Below, in pieces: positions 1 to 9,055 of a stretch of 33,575 bases of DNA. Within the stretch, counting starts at the first letter, position 1; every line of letters starts with the position of its first letter. Source of the stretch: an uncultured Clostridia bacterium (GTDB lineage: Bacteria; Bacillota; Clostridia; TANB77; CAG-508); NCBI GenBank assembly GCA_947627555.1, contig CANQWL010000003.1, positions 1 to 33,575 of the forward strand. The letters are read 5' to 3'. Under the pieces are notes generated by a model. That model saw only the letters and a list, made by a program, of their open reading frames with translations, ran no database searches and was not told where the DNA came from. The translations under genes were made by a program, and so were the position numbers.

Positions 1-301
1 CCGCAAATATTAATACAGCACCTATTAAATATGGTATCATAGTCTTTTTATATTCAGCTTTTTCTTCAGCACTACCTAACATGTACTTAATACCTAAAAC
101 TACTAATATTGCAACAGATACAATAGAACCTATAGCTTGTATAGCACCTATTACTTTTTTACCAAAAGTATCAAAAGATGTTGTAACTGTTCCTTTTAAG
201 CTTGAAGGGTCTGTAACTGCATATACATTACTAAAGATAGATAATAAAAAAATTACTATCATAACAATATTTAAAACTTTTAATAATTTTTTAGTGTTCA
301 T
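1..301 (-). CDS. VirB2/TrbC-like pilin candidate, 3' end beyond the left edge
   Basis: The visible 100 codons encode a short protein that starts MNTKKLLKVLNIVMIVIF, a hydrophobic signal-like segment ending near a VYA cleavage-type site. A linker follows, then a hydrophobic helix with GIKYMLGSAEEKAEYK and the start of a second one (TMIPYLIGAVLIF). This two-helix layout with a short charged loop is that of VirB2/TrbC pilins, the subunits of T4SS surface filaments. It closely matches the gene at 823-1254, so the two are paralogs. The start at 301 is supported by an AGGAGG 8 bases upstream. The last residues lie outside the window. Family assignment rests on architecture and on the neighbouring T4SS genes. 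Confidence 0.75.
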   Translation of the reverse strand, partial: MNTKKLLKVLNIVMIVIFLLSIFSNVYAVTDPSSLKGTVTTSFDTFGKKVIGAIQAIGSIVSVAILVVLGIKYMLGSAEEKAEYKKTMIPYLIGAVLIFA

Positions 302-343
302 AATTTTAACCTCCTTTTATTAGTATATTTTATTATATATTAA

Positions 344-366
344 ATTTTCTCGTATTCTGAGAAAAT
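344..366 (-). terminator. Hairpin after the middle pilin gene
   Basis: ATTTTCTC (344-351) pairs perfectly with GAGAAAAT (359-366) around a 7-nt loop. Read on the minus strand it lies just after the stop of the 375-761 gene and is followed by TTTAATAT, a weak U-rich tract. It probably ends or attenuates that transcript before the next pilin gene. Confidence 0.45.
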
Positions 367-374
367 GTTAATAA

Positions 375-761
375 CTATTTAAAAGCTAATATAACTGCTT
401 TCCATATTGCAAATGCTCCAAATACAACAATACATCCTATAATAAAAGGAATCATAGATTCTTTTATTTGTGCTTTATCTTCAGCAGCAGCAGTTATGTA
501 TTGTACTCCTAATATAGTGGCATATATAACTGCGAGAATAATACCTAATCCTAATAAGATATTATATATTGAATCAGATACATTTTTTATACCACTAGTA
601 GAAAGTTTAACAGATTCAGTACTAGATGCATCTATGAAGGAATCTCCTCCTGAAATTATTTCATCTAATTCAGAACATAAAGATATAGGAGTATATTTAA
701 TTATAAAGAATAATATTATAAATAATATTATAAATAATTTTTTTAAAATATTGTAACTCAT
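375..761 (-). CDS. VirB2/TrbC-like small membrane protein (divergent paralog)
   Basis: This 128-residue protein has an N-terminal hydrophobic segment (about residues 8-24), a polar linker rich in Ser and Asp, and two hydrophobic helices (about 67-87 and 103-124) joined by a short charged loop, AAAEDKAQIKESMIP. Its second-helix motif (KxxMIPFIIGCIVVF) matches the pilin candidates on either side, but the first half is unrelated, so it is a diverged paralog. The likely role is a T4SS pilus or channel subunit in the membrane. The start is supported by GGGGAG close upstream. A hairpin follows the stop. Exact function is inferred from family resemblance and position. Confidence 0.7.
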   Translation of the reverse strand: MSYNILKKLFIILFIILFFIIKYTPISLCSELDEIISGGDSFIDASSTESVKLSTSGIKNVSDSIYNILLGLGIILAVIYATILGVQYITAAAEDKAQIKESMIPFIIGCIVVFGAFAIWKAVILAFK

Positions 762-822
762 ATCTTCTCCCCATTTTATTATATATTAAAATATTAAAAA
801 AATCAAGTTTTTTAAAAAAGAA

Positions 823-1254
823 TTAAGAGTGAATCGATGTATATATTGCACCTACAATTGTACTAGCCATAAATACTAAAATACATCCAATTATATATGG
901 AATCATTGTACTTTTATATTCAGCTTTTTCTTCTGCAGATCCAAGCATATATTTAATTCCAATTACAACTAAAGCTCCAACAGAAGCGATACTTCCTATT
1001 GCTTGTACTATTCCTATATATTTGTTTCCTAGTTTTGTAGAGGCAGTATCTAATTCTATTTGTGAGGGAGTAAAATCATCAGGAACAATTTCTGAAGATT
1101 GAAAAGAAGCTAAAAATGTTAAAGCATCTGCAGACTGCGAGGAATCGGAAAATGTCGTAACTTGAGTTGCACGTGCAGCATAAACATTAGTAGTACATAT
1201 AATTATTAAAATAAATAATAAAAATAAAAAAGAAATTATTTTTTTAAAAGTCAT
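823..1254 (-). CDS. VirB2/TrbC-like pilin candidate
   Basis: This 143-residue protein starts with a signal-like hydrophobic segment (residues 5-25, ending NVYAARA), followed by a polar linker. Two hydrophobic helices then flank the charged loop GSAEEKAEYKSTMIPYIIG. The C-terminal half is nearly the same as the partial gene at 1-301. The architecture (cleavable leader, two membrane helices, short cytoplasmic loop) is that of VirB2/TrbC pilins. AAAGGAT lies 9 bases before the start, and a promoter candidate lies at 1295-1323. It is divergent from the T4SS operon that starts at 1490, which supports a joint function. The pilin role is inferred. Confidence 0.75.
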   Translation of the reverse strand: MTFKKIISFLFLLFILIIICTTNVYAARATQVTTFSDSSQSADALTFLASFQSSEIVPDDFTPSQIELDTASTKLGNKYIGIVQAIGSIASVGALVVIGIKYMLGSAEEKAEYKSTMIPYIIGCILVFMASTIVGAIYTSIHS

Positions 1255-1294
1255 AATTTATCCTTTCTTAAATAAAATTTATTCTTATATAATA

Positions 1295-1323
1295 AATATT
1301 ACATATTTTTTTATTTTTGGCAA
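1295..1323 (-). promoter_or_regulatory. Promoter candidate for the pilin genes
   Basis: On the minus strand TTGCCA (5/6 match to the -35 consensus) is followed after 17 bases by AATATT, preceded by an extended -10 TG. It lies about 40 bases before the start at 1254. Confidence 0.45.
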
Positions 1324-1441
1324 TACTTTTTTTAAAAATTTATTCAAAATGAAACAAAAAAGTTTGTTTATTACAAAAATATTACAATTATATTAAAAAA
1401 ATATTATTTTTAGTAAAATAGTTACTTTTTATATGCTTTTT

Positions 1442-1482
1442 TGATATAATGTATGTAGTTATATTAGATTTATCAAAGGAGG
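1442..1482 (+). promoter_or_regulatory. Extended -10 promoter and ribosome binding site of the T4SS operon
   Basis: TGATATAAT (1442-1450) is a perfect extended -10 element; no good -35 hexamer lies 16-18 bases upstream. AAAGGAGG at 1475-1482 is 7 bases before the ATG at 1490. It is the only clear promoter ahead of the tightly packed genes from 1490 to 12877, so it probably drives the whole operon. Confidence 0.6.
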
Positions 1483-1489
1483 ATTTTAT

Positions 1490-1849
1490 ATGGGTACATA
1501 TTATATACCTAGAAATGTCAAAGGAGAAGGTAGAATATTATTTATATTTACTGGAAAATCACTGATGTATACTGCAATAGGAGCAGTAGTTGGATTTCCA
1601 ATTTATTTTGTTATATCTCATATTCTTAATATACAATATTGGGGAATACTTGCAGTATTAGTATGTGGTCTGATAGGGTTTATTATAGGTACTCTAAAAA
1701 TACCTAAAATATCTATACTAAAAAATGTTCAAGATATAGCAGGAGAAAATATTGATGAAATTATAAAAAGATATATAAAATTTAGAAAACAAAAAAATAA
1801 AATATATATTTATGAAACAGAAGAGGAGGTAAAGAATAATAATGTCTGA
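1490..1849 (+). CDS. prgI: PrgI family (VirB3-like) T4SS membrane protein
   Basis: This 119-residue protein opens with YYIPRNVKGEGRILFIF, characteristic of PrgI proteins of Gram-positive T4SS, which take the VirB3 position. Two hydrophobic segments (about residues 26-46 and 53-70) follow, then a basic cytoplasmic tail. PrgI/VirB3 proteins work in the inner membrane next to the VirB4 ATPase, and VirB4 is encoded two genes downstream. The gene is the first of the operon, with a strong ribosome binding site, and its end overlaps the next start by 8 bases, suggesting translational coupling. Confidence 0.85.
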   Translation: MGTYYIPRNVKGEGRILFIFTGKSLMYTAIGAVVGFPIYFVISHILNIQYWGILAVLVCGLIGFIIGTLKIPKISILKNVQDIAGENIDEIIKRYIKFRKQKNKIYIYETEEEVKNNNV

Positions 1850-3071
1850 TAAAGTACAACAAATGAGCAATATATTAATTATAATATTAGGTATACTAGC
1901 GTGTATTCTAGTTATATTAATAATCATTTATTTTGTTATGAAACGTAAAGAAAATGATTCATTAAAAAGAAAAGATGAACAACTAAAAAGAAAAGATGAA
2001 CAACCTGAAAAAGAAAACAAAAATAAAAGTAATACAAATACACAAATGTTGCAAAAAGAATCAATTACAAAATTTATGGAATTTGATAAAGTAGAAGACA
2101 ATATGATTATACAAAAAGGTGGAAAAAGATTTATTATGGTAGTAGAATGCCAAGGAATTAATTATGACCTTATGTCTGAAATGGAAAAGACAGGAGTAGA
2201 GGAAGGATTTATTCAGTTTTTAAATACTTTAAGACATCCTATTCAAATTTACATACAAACCAGAGCGGTAAATCTAAATGATAGCATACAAAAATATAAA
2301 GCAAGTATTGACCAAATTGAAATGGAATTAAATAAAAAGCAAATAGAATATGATCAAATTAAAAAATCTAATAAAGCATCACAAAAAGAAATTGATTCAG
2401 CATTTTTTGAATTAACAAAAAAGAAAAATTTATATGAATATGGAAAAGATATTGTAAAAAATACTGAAAGTATAAGTTTAAATAAAAATGTTTTAACAAA
2501 AAAATATTACATAGTTATACCATATTTTTCAGAAGAAGCTTCAAAAGAAGAATATACTAAAGATGAAATACAAAATATGGCATTTTCTGAATTATATACA
2601 AAAGCACAATCAGTAATAAGAACATTATATGCATGTAGTGTAAGTGGTAAGATATTAAATTCATATGAATTAGTGGAATTATTGTATTATTCATATAATA
2701 GAGAGCAAGCAGAGGTATATGGACTTAATAAAGCAATACAAGCTGAATATGAAGAATTATATTCAATAGCACCAGATGTTATTGACAAGAAAGAAAGAAT
2801 TTTAGATAAAAAAATACAAGAAGAAGCAATGAAACTAGCACAACAGGAAACAAATAGAGTTAGAACAGAAAAACAAAAAAAATATGAAAAGAAAAGTAAT
2901 AGCATGCAAAAAATGATACAAGATATGGCACAATTGATTATTGAAGAGAATAGGTCGTACATAGAACAAGATGTTGCTGATGAAGCTATAGAAAATATAA
3001 AAAAATTAATAGAAGATCAAAAAGAAGGAGGAGAAAATAATGTGGGGCAAGAAAAACAAGAAATTAAATGA
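1842..3071 (+). CDS. Membrane-anchored TraC/VirB4-N-terminal-like protein with coiled coils
   Basis: This 409-residue protein has one N-terminal membrane helix (about residues 9-33) and a charged linker with a duplicated LKRKDEQ. Residues ~70-135 contain MIIQKGGKRFIMVVECQGIN and IYIQTRAVN, which resemble the TraC-like domain often found at the start of VirB4/TraC ATPases. Long charged helical stretches (about 140-200 and 300-400) look like coiled coil. There is no Walker motif, so it is not an ATPase. Being placed between prgI and virB4 and overlapping both suggests it is a structural partner of VirB4 at the membrane. The domain match is recalled by eye and moderate; the role is inferred. Confidence 0.6.
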   Translation: MSDKVQQMSNILIIILGILACILVILIIIYFVMKRKENDSLKRKDEQLKRKDEQPEKENKNKSNTNTQMLQKESITKFMEFDKVEDNMIIQKGGKRFIMVVECQGINYDLMSEMEKTGVEEGFIQFLNTLRHPIQIYIQTRAVNLNDSIQKYKASIDQIEMELNKKQIEYDQIKKSNKASQKEIDSAFFELTKKKNLYEYGKDIVKNTESISLNKNVLTKKYYIVIPYFSEEASKEEYTKDEIQNMAFSELYTKAQSVIRTLYACSVSGKILNSYELVELLYYSYNREQAEVYGLNKAIQAEYEELYSIAPDVIDKKERILDKKIQEEAMKLAQQETNRVRTEKQKKYEKKSNSMQKMIQDMAQLIIEENRSYIEQDVADEAIENIKKLIEDQKEGGENNVGQEKQEIK

Positions 3072-5004
3072 AACTGAAACTCAAAATCAGCTTAACATAG
3101 AAGAACAAAATAAAGTTTTTTTAAAAAGAAAAACTATAAAAGAATTAATTGCTCCTGATGGAATAGATGTTAGAGACATATCTAATTTAAAAATTGTATC
3201 AAGCACAACTAAATATGCAAAAAGTTTTTATGTTTCAGTTTTACCTAGAGTTTGTACATTTCCTGAAATATTTAGAGATATGTACTTATTTGGAGATGTA
3301 AATACATCTATTTATATTAATCCAATTCAAGAATCTAGATCACAAAGTGAATTAAATAGAGTTATAAATGAACTTGAAACAGAAAGAATTGTTGCAGCAG
3401 ATAGAGGAAATATAAACAGAGAGAGTCAGTTAAGTCAAAAAAGATTTGAAGCTGAGCAATTAAGAGATGAAATTGCAGCAGGTTTTAACAAAATGTTTGA
3501 AGCTTCAGTAATTTCAACAATATTTGCTTATAGTTTAGAGGAATTAGAGAAATACACAAAATTATTAACTACAGAAATGTCAAAATCATTAGTAGAAATT
3601 AAAAGCGCATGGGGAATGCAAGAAGATGCATTTAAATCTAATTTGCCATTAATGGATGATAAAATTAAGAAAATACATGCTTTTGATAGAAGATCTATGG
3701 CAACAGTATTTCCTTTTACAACATCTGAAGTAGGTCATGCGACAGGTGTTCCTTTAGGATTTAATAAACAAACAGGAACTCCAATTTTATTTGACAATTT
3801 TCATCCATCATTAACAAATTATAATATGGTCATATTTGCTAAATCTGGTGCAGGAAAATCTGTTACAATGAAAACTCTAATTTCTAGATCATCAGTTCTT
3901 ATGGGAATTGAAAGTTTAGCTCTAGATGCCGAAGGAGAATATAGAATTGTTTCAGAAAGTTTAGGAGGAATAAATATTGTTTTAAGCCCTAATTCTTCAA
4001 CAATAATTAATGTGTTTGATGTAGAAACAGAATTAGTAAAAGATGAAATAACGGGAAAAGAGAGACAAGTTTTAAATATAGAAAATAAAGTAGAAGATGT
4101 AACACAAGCATTACTTACTATGGCAAGAGGATCAACTAGAAGTAAAGAAGTAAATGAAATTACAAAACAAATTATATCAGAATCAGTTGCAGAAGAATAT
4201 GCAAGATTAGGAATTAGAAATGATCCTGCAAGTTTATATGAGGCAAGTGGAAATAATGCAAGTGGACAACTATTTAAAAAGAAAAAGCTAATGCCAACTA
4301 TAGGTTCTTGGTATAGGAGAATACTAATAAAAGCAAAAGAAAATACAAATCCTGATTATAATTTCCATTATAGTTATTTAGCAAAAGTAATGAAACAATA
4401 TATAAGAGAATATGATGGTCAAATGGCATATTTTGATGGACAATCTACATTTGAATTATTAGATGGAGCACCATTTATAAATTTAGATATTTCGCAACTA
4501 GAGGAAAGATTTGCAAGACCGCTAGCACAACAAATATTACTTTCTTGGATTTGGGAAAAATACGTTAAGAAAAATAGTGAAGATAGGTCTAAAGCAAGGA
4601 AAAAAAGAGTAATTGTCGATGAAGCGTGGATGTTACTTCCATATCCAGAAGCGGTAGATTTTTTAAATACAATGGCAAGACGTGCCAGAAAAAGAAATGT
4701 TTCTCTTGCTATTATTTCACAAAGATTTCAAGATTTCTATGAAAAACCAGAGGCACAAGCAGTACTTACATCATCAGATACAAAATTATTCTTAGCACAA
4801 GATAAATCTGAAATACAATATTTAAAGGAAGTATTTAAATTAAGTGAAGGAGAGGCAGGATTTTTAATAACTTGCTTAAAAGGTGAGGGATTATTAAAAG
4901 TAGGTTCTGATACAGCTATATTACAAATAAAACCAACTAAAAAAGAATTTGAATTTGTAGAAACAAACTTGAATAAATTAATTGAAATGAATAAAAGCAA
5001 TTAA
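3040..5004 (+). CDS. virB4: VirB4/TraE-type T4SS ATPase
   Basis: This 654-residue ATPase powers assembly of and transport through type IV secretion systems at the cytoplasmic face of the membrane. The Walker A motif AKSGAGKS is at residues 267-274, and the Walker B segment VIVDEAW has D527 and E528. The downstream AIISQRFQDF stretch is also typical of VirB4. The N-terminal ~230 residues match the usual Gram-positive VirB4 layout. The length is slightly short of many family members, which fits the preceding gene carrying part of the N-terminal region. GGAGG lies 8 bases before the ATG, inside the previous gene, which it overlaps by 32 bases. Confidence 0.93.
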   Translation: MWGKKNKKLNETETQNQLNIEEQNKVFLKRKTIKELIAPDGIDVRDISNLKIVSSTTKYAKSFYVSVLPRVCTFPEIFRDMYLFGDVNTSIYINPIQESRSQSELNRVINELETERIVAADRGNINRESQLSQKRFEAEQLRDEIAAGFNKMFEASVISTIFAYSLEELEKYTKLLTTEMSKSLVEIKSAWGMQEDAFKSNLPLMDDKIKKIHAFDRRSMATVFPFTTSEVGHATGVPLGFNKQTGTPILFDNFHPSLTNYNMVIFAKSGAGKSVTMKTLISRSSVLMGIESLALDAEGEYRIVSESLGGINIVLSPNSSTIINVFDVETELVKDEITGKERQVLNIENKVEDVTQALLTMARGSTRSKEVNEITKQIISESVAEEYARLGIRNDPASLYEASGNNASGQLFKKKKLMPTIGSWYRRILIKAKENTNPDYNFHYSYLAKVMKQYIREYDGQMAYFDGQSTFELLDGAPFINLDISQLEERFARPLAQQILLSWIWEKYVKKNSEDRSKARKKRVIVDEAWMLLPYPEAVDFLNTMARRARKRNVSLAIISQRFQDFYEKPEAQAVLTSSDTKLFLAQDKSEIQYLKEVFKLSEGEAGFLITCLKGEGLLKVGSDTAILQIKPTKKEFEFVETNLNKLIEMNKSN

Positions 5005-5023
5005 AGCAAAAAAGGAGGAAAAG

Positions 5024-8000
5024 ATGAAACTAAAAAATTATAATATAGTACAAAAGATAGCAATAGTATTGGTTTGTTTAGTAGTATTTAACTTTATTAC
5101 ACCTACATATGTATCTAATGCTAGTTTAGGTGGAGTTTTATTTTCTCCAATAAAAGAATTACTTGTTACTATGGGAGATATTGTATTAGATTTAATAGAT
5201 ATGGGATTTACTGGAAAATTTGAAAATGTAATGAAAGAAATGTTAGCATATAGAAAAGCGGGAGATGAAAATAATAGATTTACTGGCGATGATGATGAAA
5301 GAGAAATATTAATGTCTAAAGTAAGTTTAGAGTCTATATTTTCAAATAACGTAGAATTTTTAAATGTTGATTTTATTAATCCTATTAATGAAGATGATTA
5401 TACAGTAAAAAATAAAAGTACAACAGAAGGATTAACATCATTAAGAAAAATAATTGCTGCTTGGTATGTAGCAATTAGGAACTTTTCTTTAGTTATAATG
5501 CTTTCTATATTAGTATATGTAGGAATTAGAATTATTATTTCTAGTGCGGCATCAGATAAAGCTAAATATAAGCAATTATTGCTAGATTGGATTGTTGGAA
5601 TGTGTTTATTATTTATGTTGCATTATGTAATGTCTATTTCTATTATGATTACAGAAAAAATAACAGAAATGTTATCTGATGCTACTTCATCTGGAATTGA
5701 TTTACAGAAAGAAGATATAGATGGACCGACTGAATTAATAGGAGATGAATTTATTATTGGTACAGGTGATAATAAGATTACATACAAAAAGGGAGATAAT
5801 GTTAAGAAACTACAAAATATTTCACAATATGTGAGGTATTATGCAGATTTGAGGCAAGATTTGGCAGAACAATTTACATATCTTATCATATATTTATTTT
5901 TAGTTGCATATATAGTAATATTTGCAATAAGATACATGAAAAGGATGGTTATAATGGCATTTTTAACGATGATAGCACCTTTTGTTGCAATGACATATCC
6001 TATAGATAAAATGACTGATGGAAAAGCACAAGCATTTAATTTCTGGTTTAAAGAATACATATTTAATTTACTAATACAACCATTTCATTTAATTTTATAT
6101 ACTATATTGGTTGGAACATCTGCAGAATTGGCAACTTCAAGTTTAATTTATGCATTAGTTGCAATTGCTAGCTTACTACCAGCTGAAAAATTATTAAAGC
6201 AAATGTTTGGATTTGACAAAGCACACACACCTCCAGGAATTGCAGCACCTGCTATGGCTACAGCTTTAGCTAACCAATTAACAGGAAAAGCAAGAGGAGC
6301 TATAGCCGGAAGTAAACATTCTAACAATAGTAATATAAATACGAAGAATGAAGGAAAATCTACTGCTCAACAAAAAACAAGAACAGCAGACTATAATTTC
6401 GATAGTTTCAATTCTACAGATGCACAAAATGAAGGTGGAGATATTTATAAACCTTCTGGTGGAATAAATGAGAATGATAGCAATGCTTCTAATTTAGCAT
6501 ATGGAAAAAATTATAATAATGATGAATTAGAACAAATGGAGGAAGGACTAAAACTTGAAAAAGGAACATTAAATAGTCCATATAGCCCAAATGAGCTAGA
6601 TGATATAAATGATTATTATGCTATGCAATATGCTGCAAACGAATATAATAATAGAGATACTATTCCAAATAATGAAGATACACGAAGTATGTTAGATAAT
6701 AACCCAAGTACTGAATTTGCTAATTCTTTAAATTCTGCTTTGAATAAAGGAAAAAATGATGAAAACAAAGATGAAAATAAAAATGCAAATAATGTTACAA
6801 ATCAAAAATTATCTGAACAAGGAAAATCTGGTAACAAATTAAAAAGAGGACTAAAAAATGCAGGTAAAATAGGAGCATATGGAGTAAAGAAAATAGCAAG
6901 ACCAAAAAATATTCCAAAAGGAATAAAATTTGTAGCAAAAGCAGGATTAGGAGTAGCAGGAGCACTTGGAGGAGGAGCAGCAGGATTAGCATTAGGAGCT
7001 TTAACTGGAAAACCTTCAATGGCATTTTCTGCAATGGCTGCTGGTGCTGGAGTTGGTGGCAAAATGGGAACAAAAACAGTAGACAAAGCTGTTAGTGCAG
7101 GTGGAAAGGTAGTAAGAGCTGGCAGAAATGCAATAGATTCTGCATCTAACTTTAAAAATGAAGCTTTATATGGTGAAAGAGAAGCATACGAGAGAAGAAA
7201 AGAAAAACTAATGGCAAATGAACGTAAAAGTTATGCAAAAAATACTCAAAATAGAGATTATTTCCAACAAAAAACAGGAGCTGAAGGTGACGAATTAGAC
7301 AAAATTATGAATAGTGCAGCACAATTTAATCAAATGGGTGTAAAAGATAATGATGAAATATTAAAAGCATTAGAACTTGAACAAATTTATAAAGAAGATT
7401 ATAACATGAATGATCAACAAGCACACCAACTTGCTGGAATTTCTGCTAAAATGGTTAGCGAAGAAGGATATTCTATATCAGACTTTTCAGATGACAAAAA
7501 GAGAGCAGCAGTACAAAATAGAACAGAACAAATAGTAAAAGATTTTGGTGGAAATCTAAATGAAAATCAACAAGCTAATCTAACACAGCAAATAATGTCA
7601 GGAAACGAGTATATGTCAGGATATCAAAAAAGGCAAGATGATAGAATGAACTACAGAGATAAGCCAAAAAATACAGATAAACATACAGCTGAAGTTATAA
7701 ATACAGATGCAAATAGAAATACAAGTGCAAATAGAGCTATAGATACAAGTTCAAGTAGAAATGCAAGTGCAAATAGAACTACAAATACAACTACAAGTGC
7801 AAATACAAGTAGAGCTACAAATACAACTACAACTGCAAATACAAGTGCCAATAGAGCTATAGATACAAGTTCAAGTAGAAATGCAAGTGCAAACAGAGCT
7901 ACAAATACAAGTTCAAGTAGAACTACAAGTGCAGGTTCAAGTAGAAATGCAAGTACAAATAGAGCTACAAGTGCAAGTTCAAGTAGAAATGCAAGTACAA

Positions 8001-8071
8001 ACAGATCTACAAGAACAAATTCGAATAGAAATGCAAATAAACCTATGGATAACAATGCAAATAGAAAGTAA
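5024..8071 (+). CDS. VirB6/TrbL-like T4SS channel protein with a long repetitive tail
   Basis: This 1015-residue protein has an N-terminal hydrophobic segment (10-27) and a cluster of about six membrane helices (roughly 153-173, 186-208, 284-304, 307-325, 345-365, 371-386). A hydrophilic tail of ~600 residues follows. VirB6/TrbL proteins form the inner-membrane channel of T4SS. The tail has a Gly/Ala-rich stretch (about 645-690, glycine-zipper-like), charged helices, and from about residue 895 a low-complexity Asn/Thr/Ser/Arg repeat. The segment SSAASDKAKYK near 173-183 resembles the charged loop of the pilin candidates. AAAGGAGG lies just before the ATG. The family call rests on topology and on its place directly after virB4. 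Confidence 0.8.
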   Translation: MKLKNYNIVQKIAIVLVCLVVFNFITPTYVSNASLGGVLFSPIKELLVTMGDIVLDLIDMGFTGKFENVMKEMLAYRKAGDENNRFTGDDDEREILMSKVSLESIFSNNVEFLNVDFINPINEDDYTVKNKSTTEGLTSLRKIIAAWYVAIRNFSLVIMLSILVYVGIRIIISSAASDKAKYKQLLLDWIVGMCLLFMLHYVMSISIMITEKITEMLSDATSSGIDLQKEDIDGPTELIGDEFIIGTGDNKITYKKGDNVKKLQNISQYVRYYADLRQDLAEQFTYLIIYLFLVAYIVIFAIRYMKRMVIMAFLTMIAPFVAMTYPIDKMTDGKAQAFNFWFKEYIFNLLIQPFHLILYTILVGTSAELATSSLIYALVAIASLLPAEKLLKQMFGFDKAHTPPGIAAPAMATALANQLTGKARGAIAGSKHSNNSNINTKNEGKSTAQQKTRTADYNFDSFNSTDAQNEGGDIYKPSGGINENDSNASNLAYGKNYNNDELEQMEEGLKLEKGTLNSPYSPNELDDINDYYAMQYAANEYNNRDTIPNNEDTRSMLDNNPSTEFANSLNSALNKGKNDENKDENKNANNVTNQKLSEQGKSGNKLKRGLKNAGKIGAYGVKKIARPKNIPKGIKFVAKAGLGVAGALGGGAAGLALGALTGKPSMAFSAMAAGAGVGGKMGTKTVDKAVSAGGKVVRAGRNAIDSASNFKNEALYGEREAYERRKEKLMANERKSYAKNTQNRDYFQQKTGAEGDELDKIMNSAAQFNQMGVKDNDEILKALELEQIYKEDYNMNDQQAHQLAGISAKMVSEEGYSISDFSDDKKRAAVQNRTEQIVKDFGGNLNENQQANLTQQIMSGNEYMSGYQKRQDDRMNYRDKPKNTDKHTAEVINTDANRNTSANRAIDTSSSRNASANRTTNTTTSANTSRATNTTTTANTSANRAIDTSSSRNASANRATNTSSSRTTSAGSSRNASTNRATSASSSRNASTNRSTRTNSNRNANKPMDNNANRK
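7705..8060 (+). repeat. In-frame low-complexity repeat in the VirB6-like gene
   Basis: The 3' end of the gene is built from variants of codon blocks for NAS(A/T)NRAT and SSSRN. One 43-bp block at 7731-7773 recurs exactly at 7851-7893, a 120-bp (40-residue) period. The encoded tail is unbroken and strongly basic, with very few acidic residues. Such repeats change length by slippage or unequal recombination. Confidence 0.85.
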
Positions 8072-8095
8072 AAATAATTAGGAGAATTATAACTA

Positions 8096-9025
8096 ATGTT
8101 TAGAGATAATAAATTTGTAAGATCTATAAATAGAAATAGAGAGATTATTATTTTAGTAATAGCTATGATTATATTTGGTTTTTTTATAATAAGAGCACTT
8201 AATGATGAGGCAAAAAATAATTATAACAAAATTGAAGATAATGATACAAATAATACAATATCAAGTGAAGTAAAAAGGTCTAAAGATACAATTACAACAG
8301 ATAAATCTATAGAAACTACTAAGGCAGATGAAAATTATAATTTAATTAAAAACTTTGTAGACTATTGCAATAAAAATGATATAGATGAAGCATATAATTT
8401 ATTAACACCAGAATGCAAGGAAAATGTATACCCTTCTATTGAAAGTTTTAATAAAAATTATATCCAAGTAGTATTTGAGCAAGAAAAAAAAGTAGAAATT
8501 CAAAGTTGGATAACAAATAAAGGAAAGTATACATATTTAGTTACTTATACAGGTGATATTATAGCTACAGGGGATAATGAGGAAAAAGAATATCAAGATT
8601 ATATAACAGTAGATTATGAAACAAAAAAAATAAATATTAATAAATATATAGGTAGGATAGAAAAAGAAATAGAGAAAGAAATAAATAATATAAATTTTAA
8701 AATAGATTATATAGACCTATATAAAGATTATGAGGTATATCATCTAAAAGTAAGTAATAAAAATGATACACAAATTATATTGGATAATCTTAGTTCAACA
8801 TCAAATACATATATAGAAACAGACAAAGAGAAAAAAATAAATTGTTCAAATTATGAAGCGGGAATTAACGCATTTAAATATGATGTAGGTGTAAGTAAGG
8901 ACATAAAGCTAAAATTCATGAAACAATATAATGTTGACATAGTAGATGAAAAATTAGTTTTTTCTTCAACAATTTTAAATACGGATAATCCAGAAGAAAC
9001 AGAAACTATAACCATAGAATTATAA
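8096..9025 (+). CDS. Single-pass membrane protein, VirB8/TcpC-like candidate
   Basis: This 309-residue protein has a basic cytoplasmic start, one membrane helix (about residues 17-37), a polar linker, and an extracytoplasmic domain. That domain begins with LIKNFVDYCNKNDIDEAYNLL, the helical opening of NTF2-like folds, followed by beta-rich sequence. VirB8 and the Gram-positive TcpC/TraM/PrgL proteins have this topology and an NTF2-like fold and bridge the inner T4SS to the envelope. AGGAG precedes the start by 11 bases. No conserved motif proves the family; position between VirB6-like and hydrolase genes supports it. Confidence 0.6.
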   Translation: MFRDNKFVRSINRNREIIILVIAMIIFGFFIIRALNDEAKNNYNKIEDNDTNNTISSEVKRSKDTITTDKSIETTKADENYNLIKNFVDYCNKNDIDEAYNLLTPECKENVYPSIESFNKNYIQVVFEQEKKVEIQSWITNKGKYTYLVTYTGDIIATGDNEEKEYQDYITVDYETKKININKYIGRIEKEIEKEINNINFKIDYIDLYKDYEVYHLKVSNKNDTQIILDNLSSTSNTYIETDKEKKINCSNYEAGINAFKYDVGVSKDIKLKFMKQYNVDIVDEKLVFSSTILNTDNPEETETITIEL

Positions 9026-9055
9026 TTATAATATATTTTATATACAGGGGAAATT

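Noticed and set aside
7651-8055. A long hydrophobic reading frame on the minus strand across the VirB6-like repeat
   Set aside because: It is the mirror of the low-complexity Asn/Thr/Ser codons, has no ribosome binding site, and overlaps a well-supported gene.
7705-8060. A CRISPR-like array
   Set aside because: The repeats are in-frame, irregular in length and continuous with the coding sequence, with no unique spacers and no cas genes nearby.
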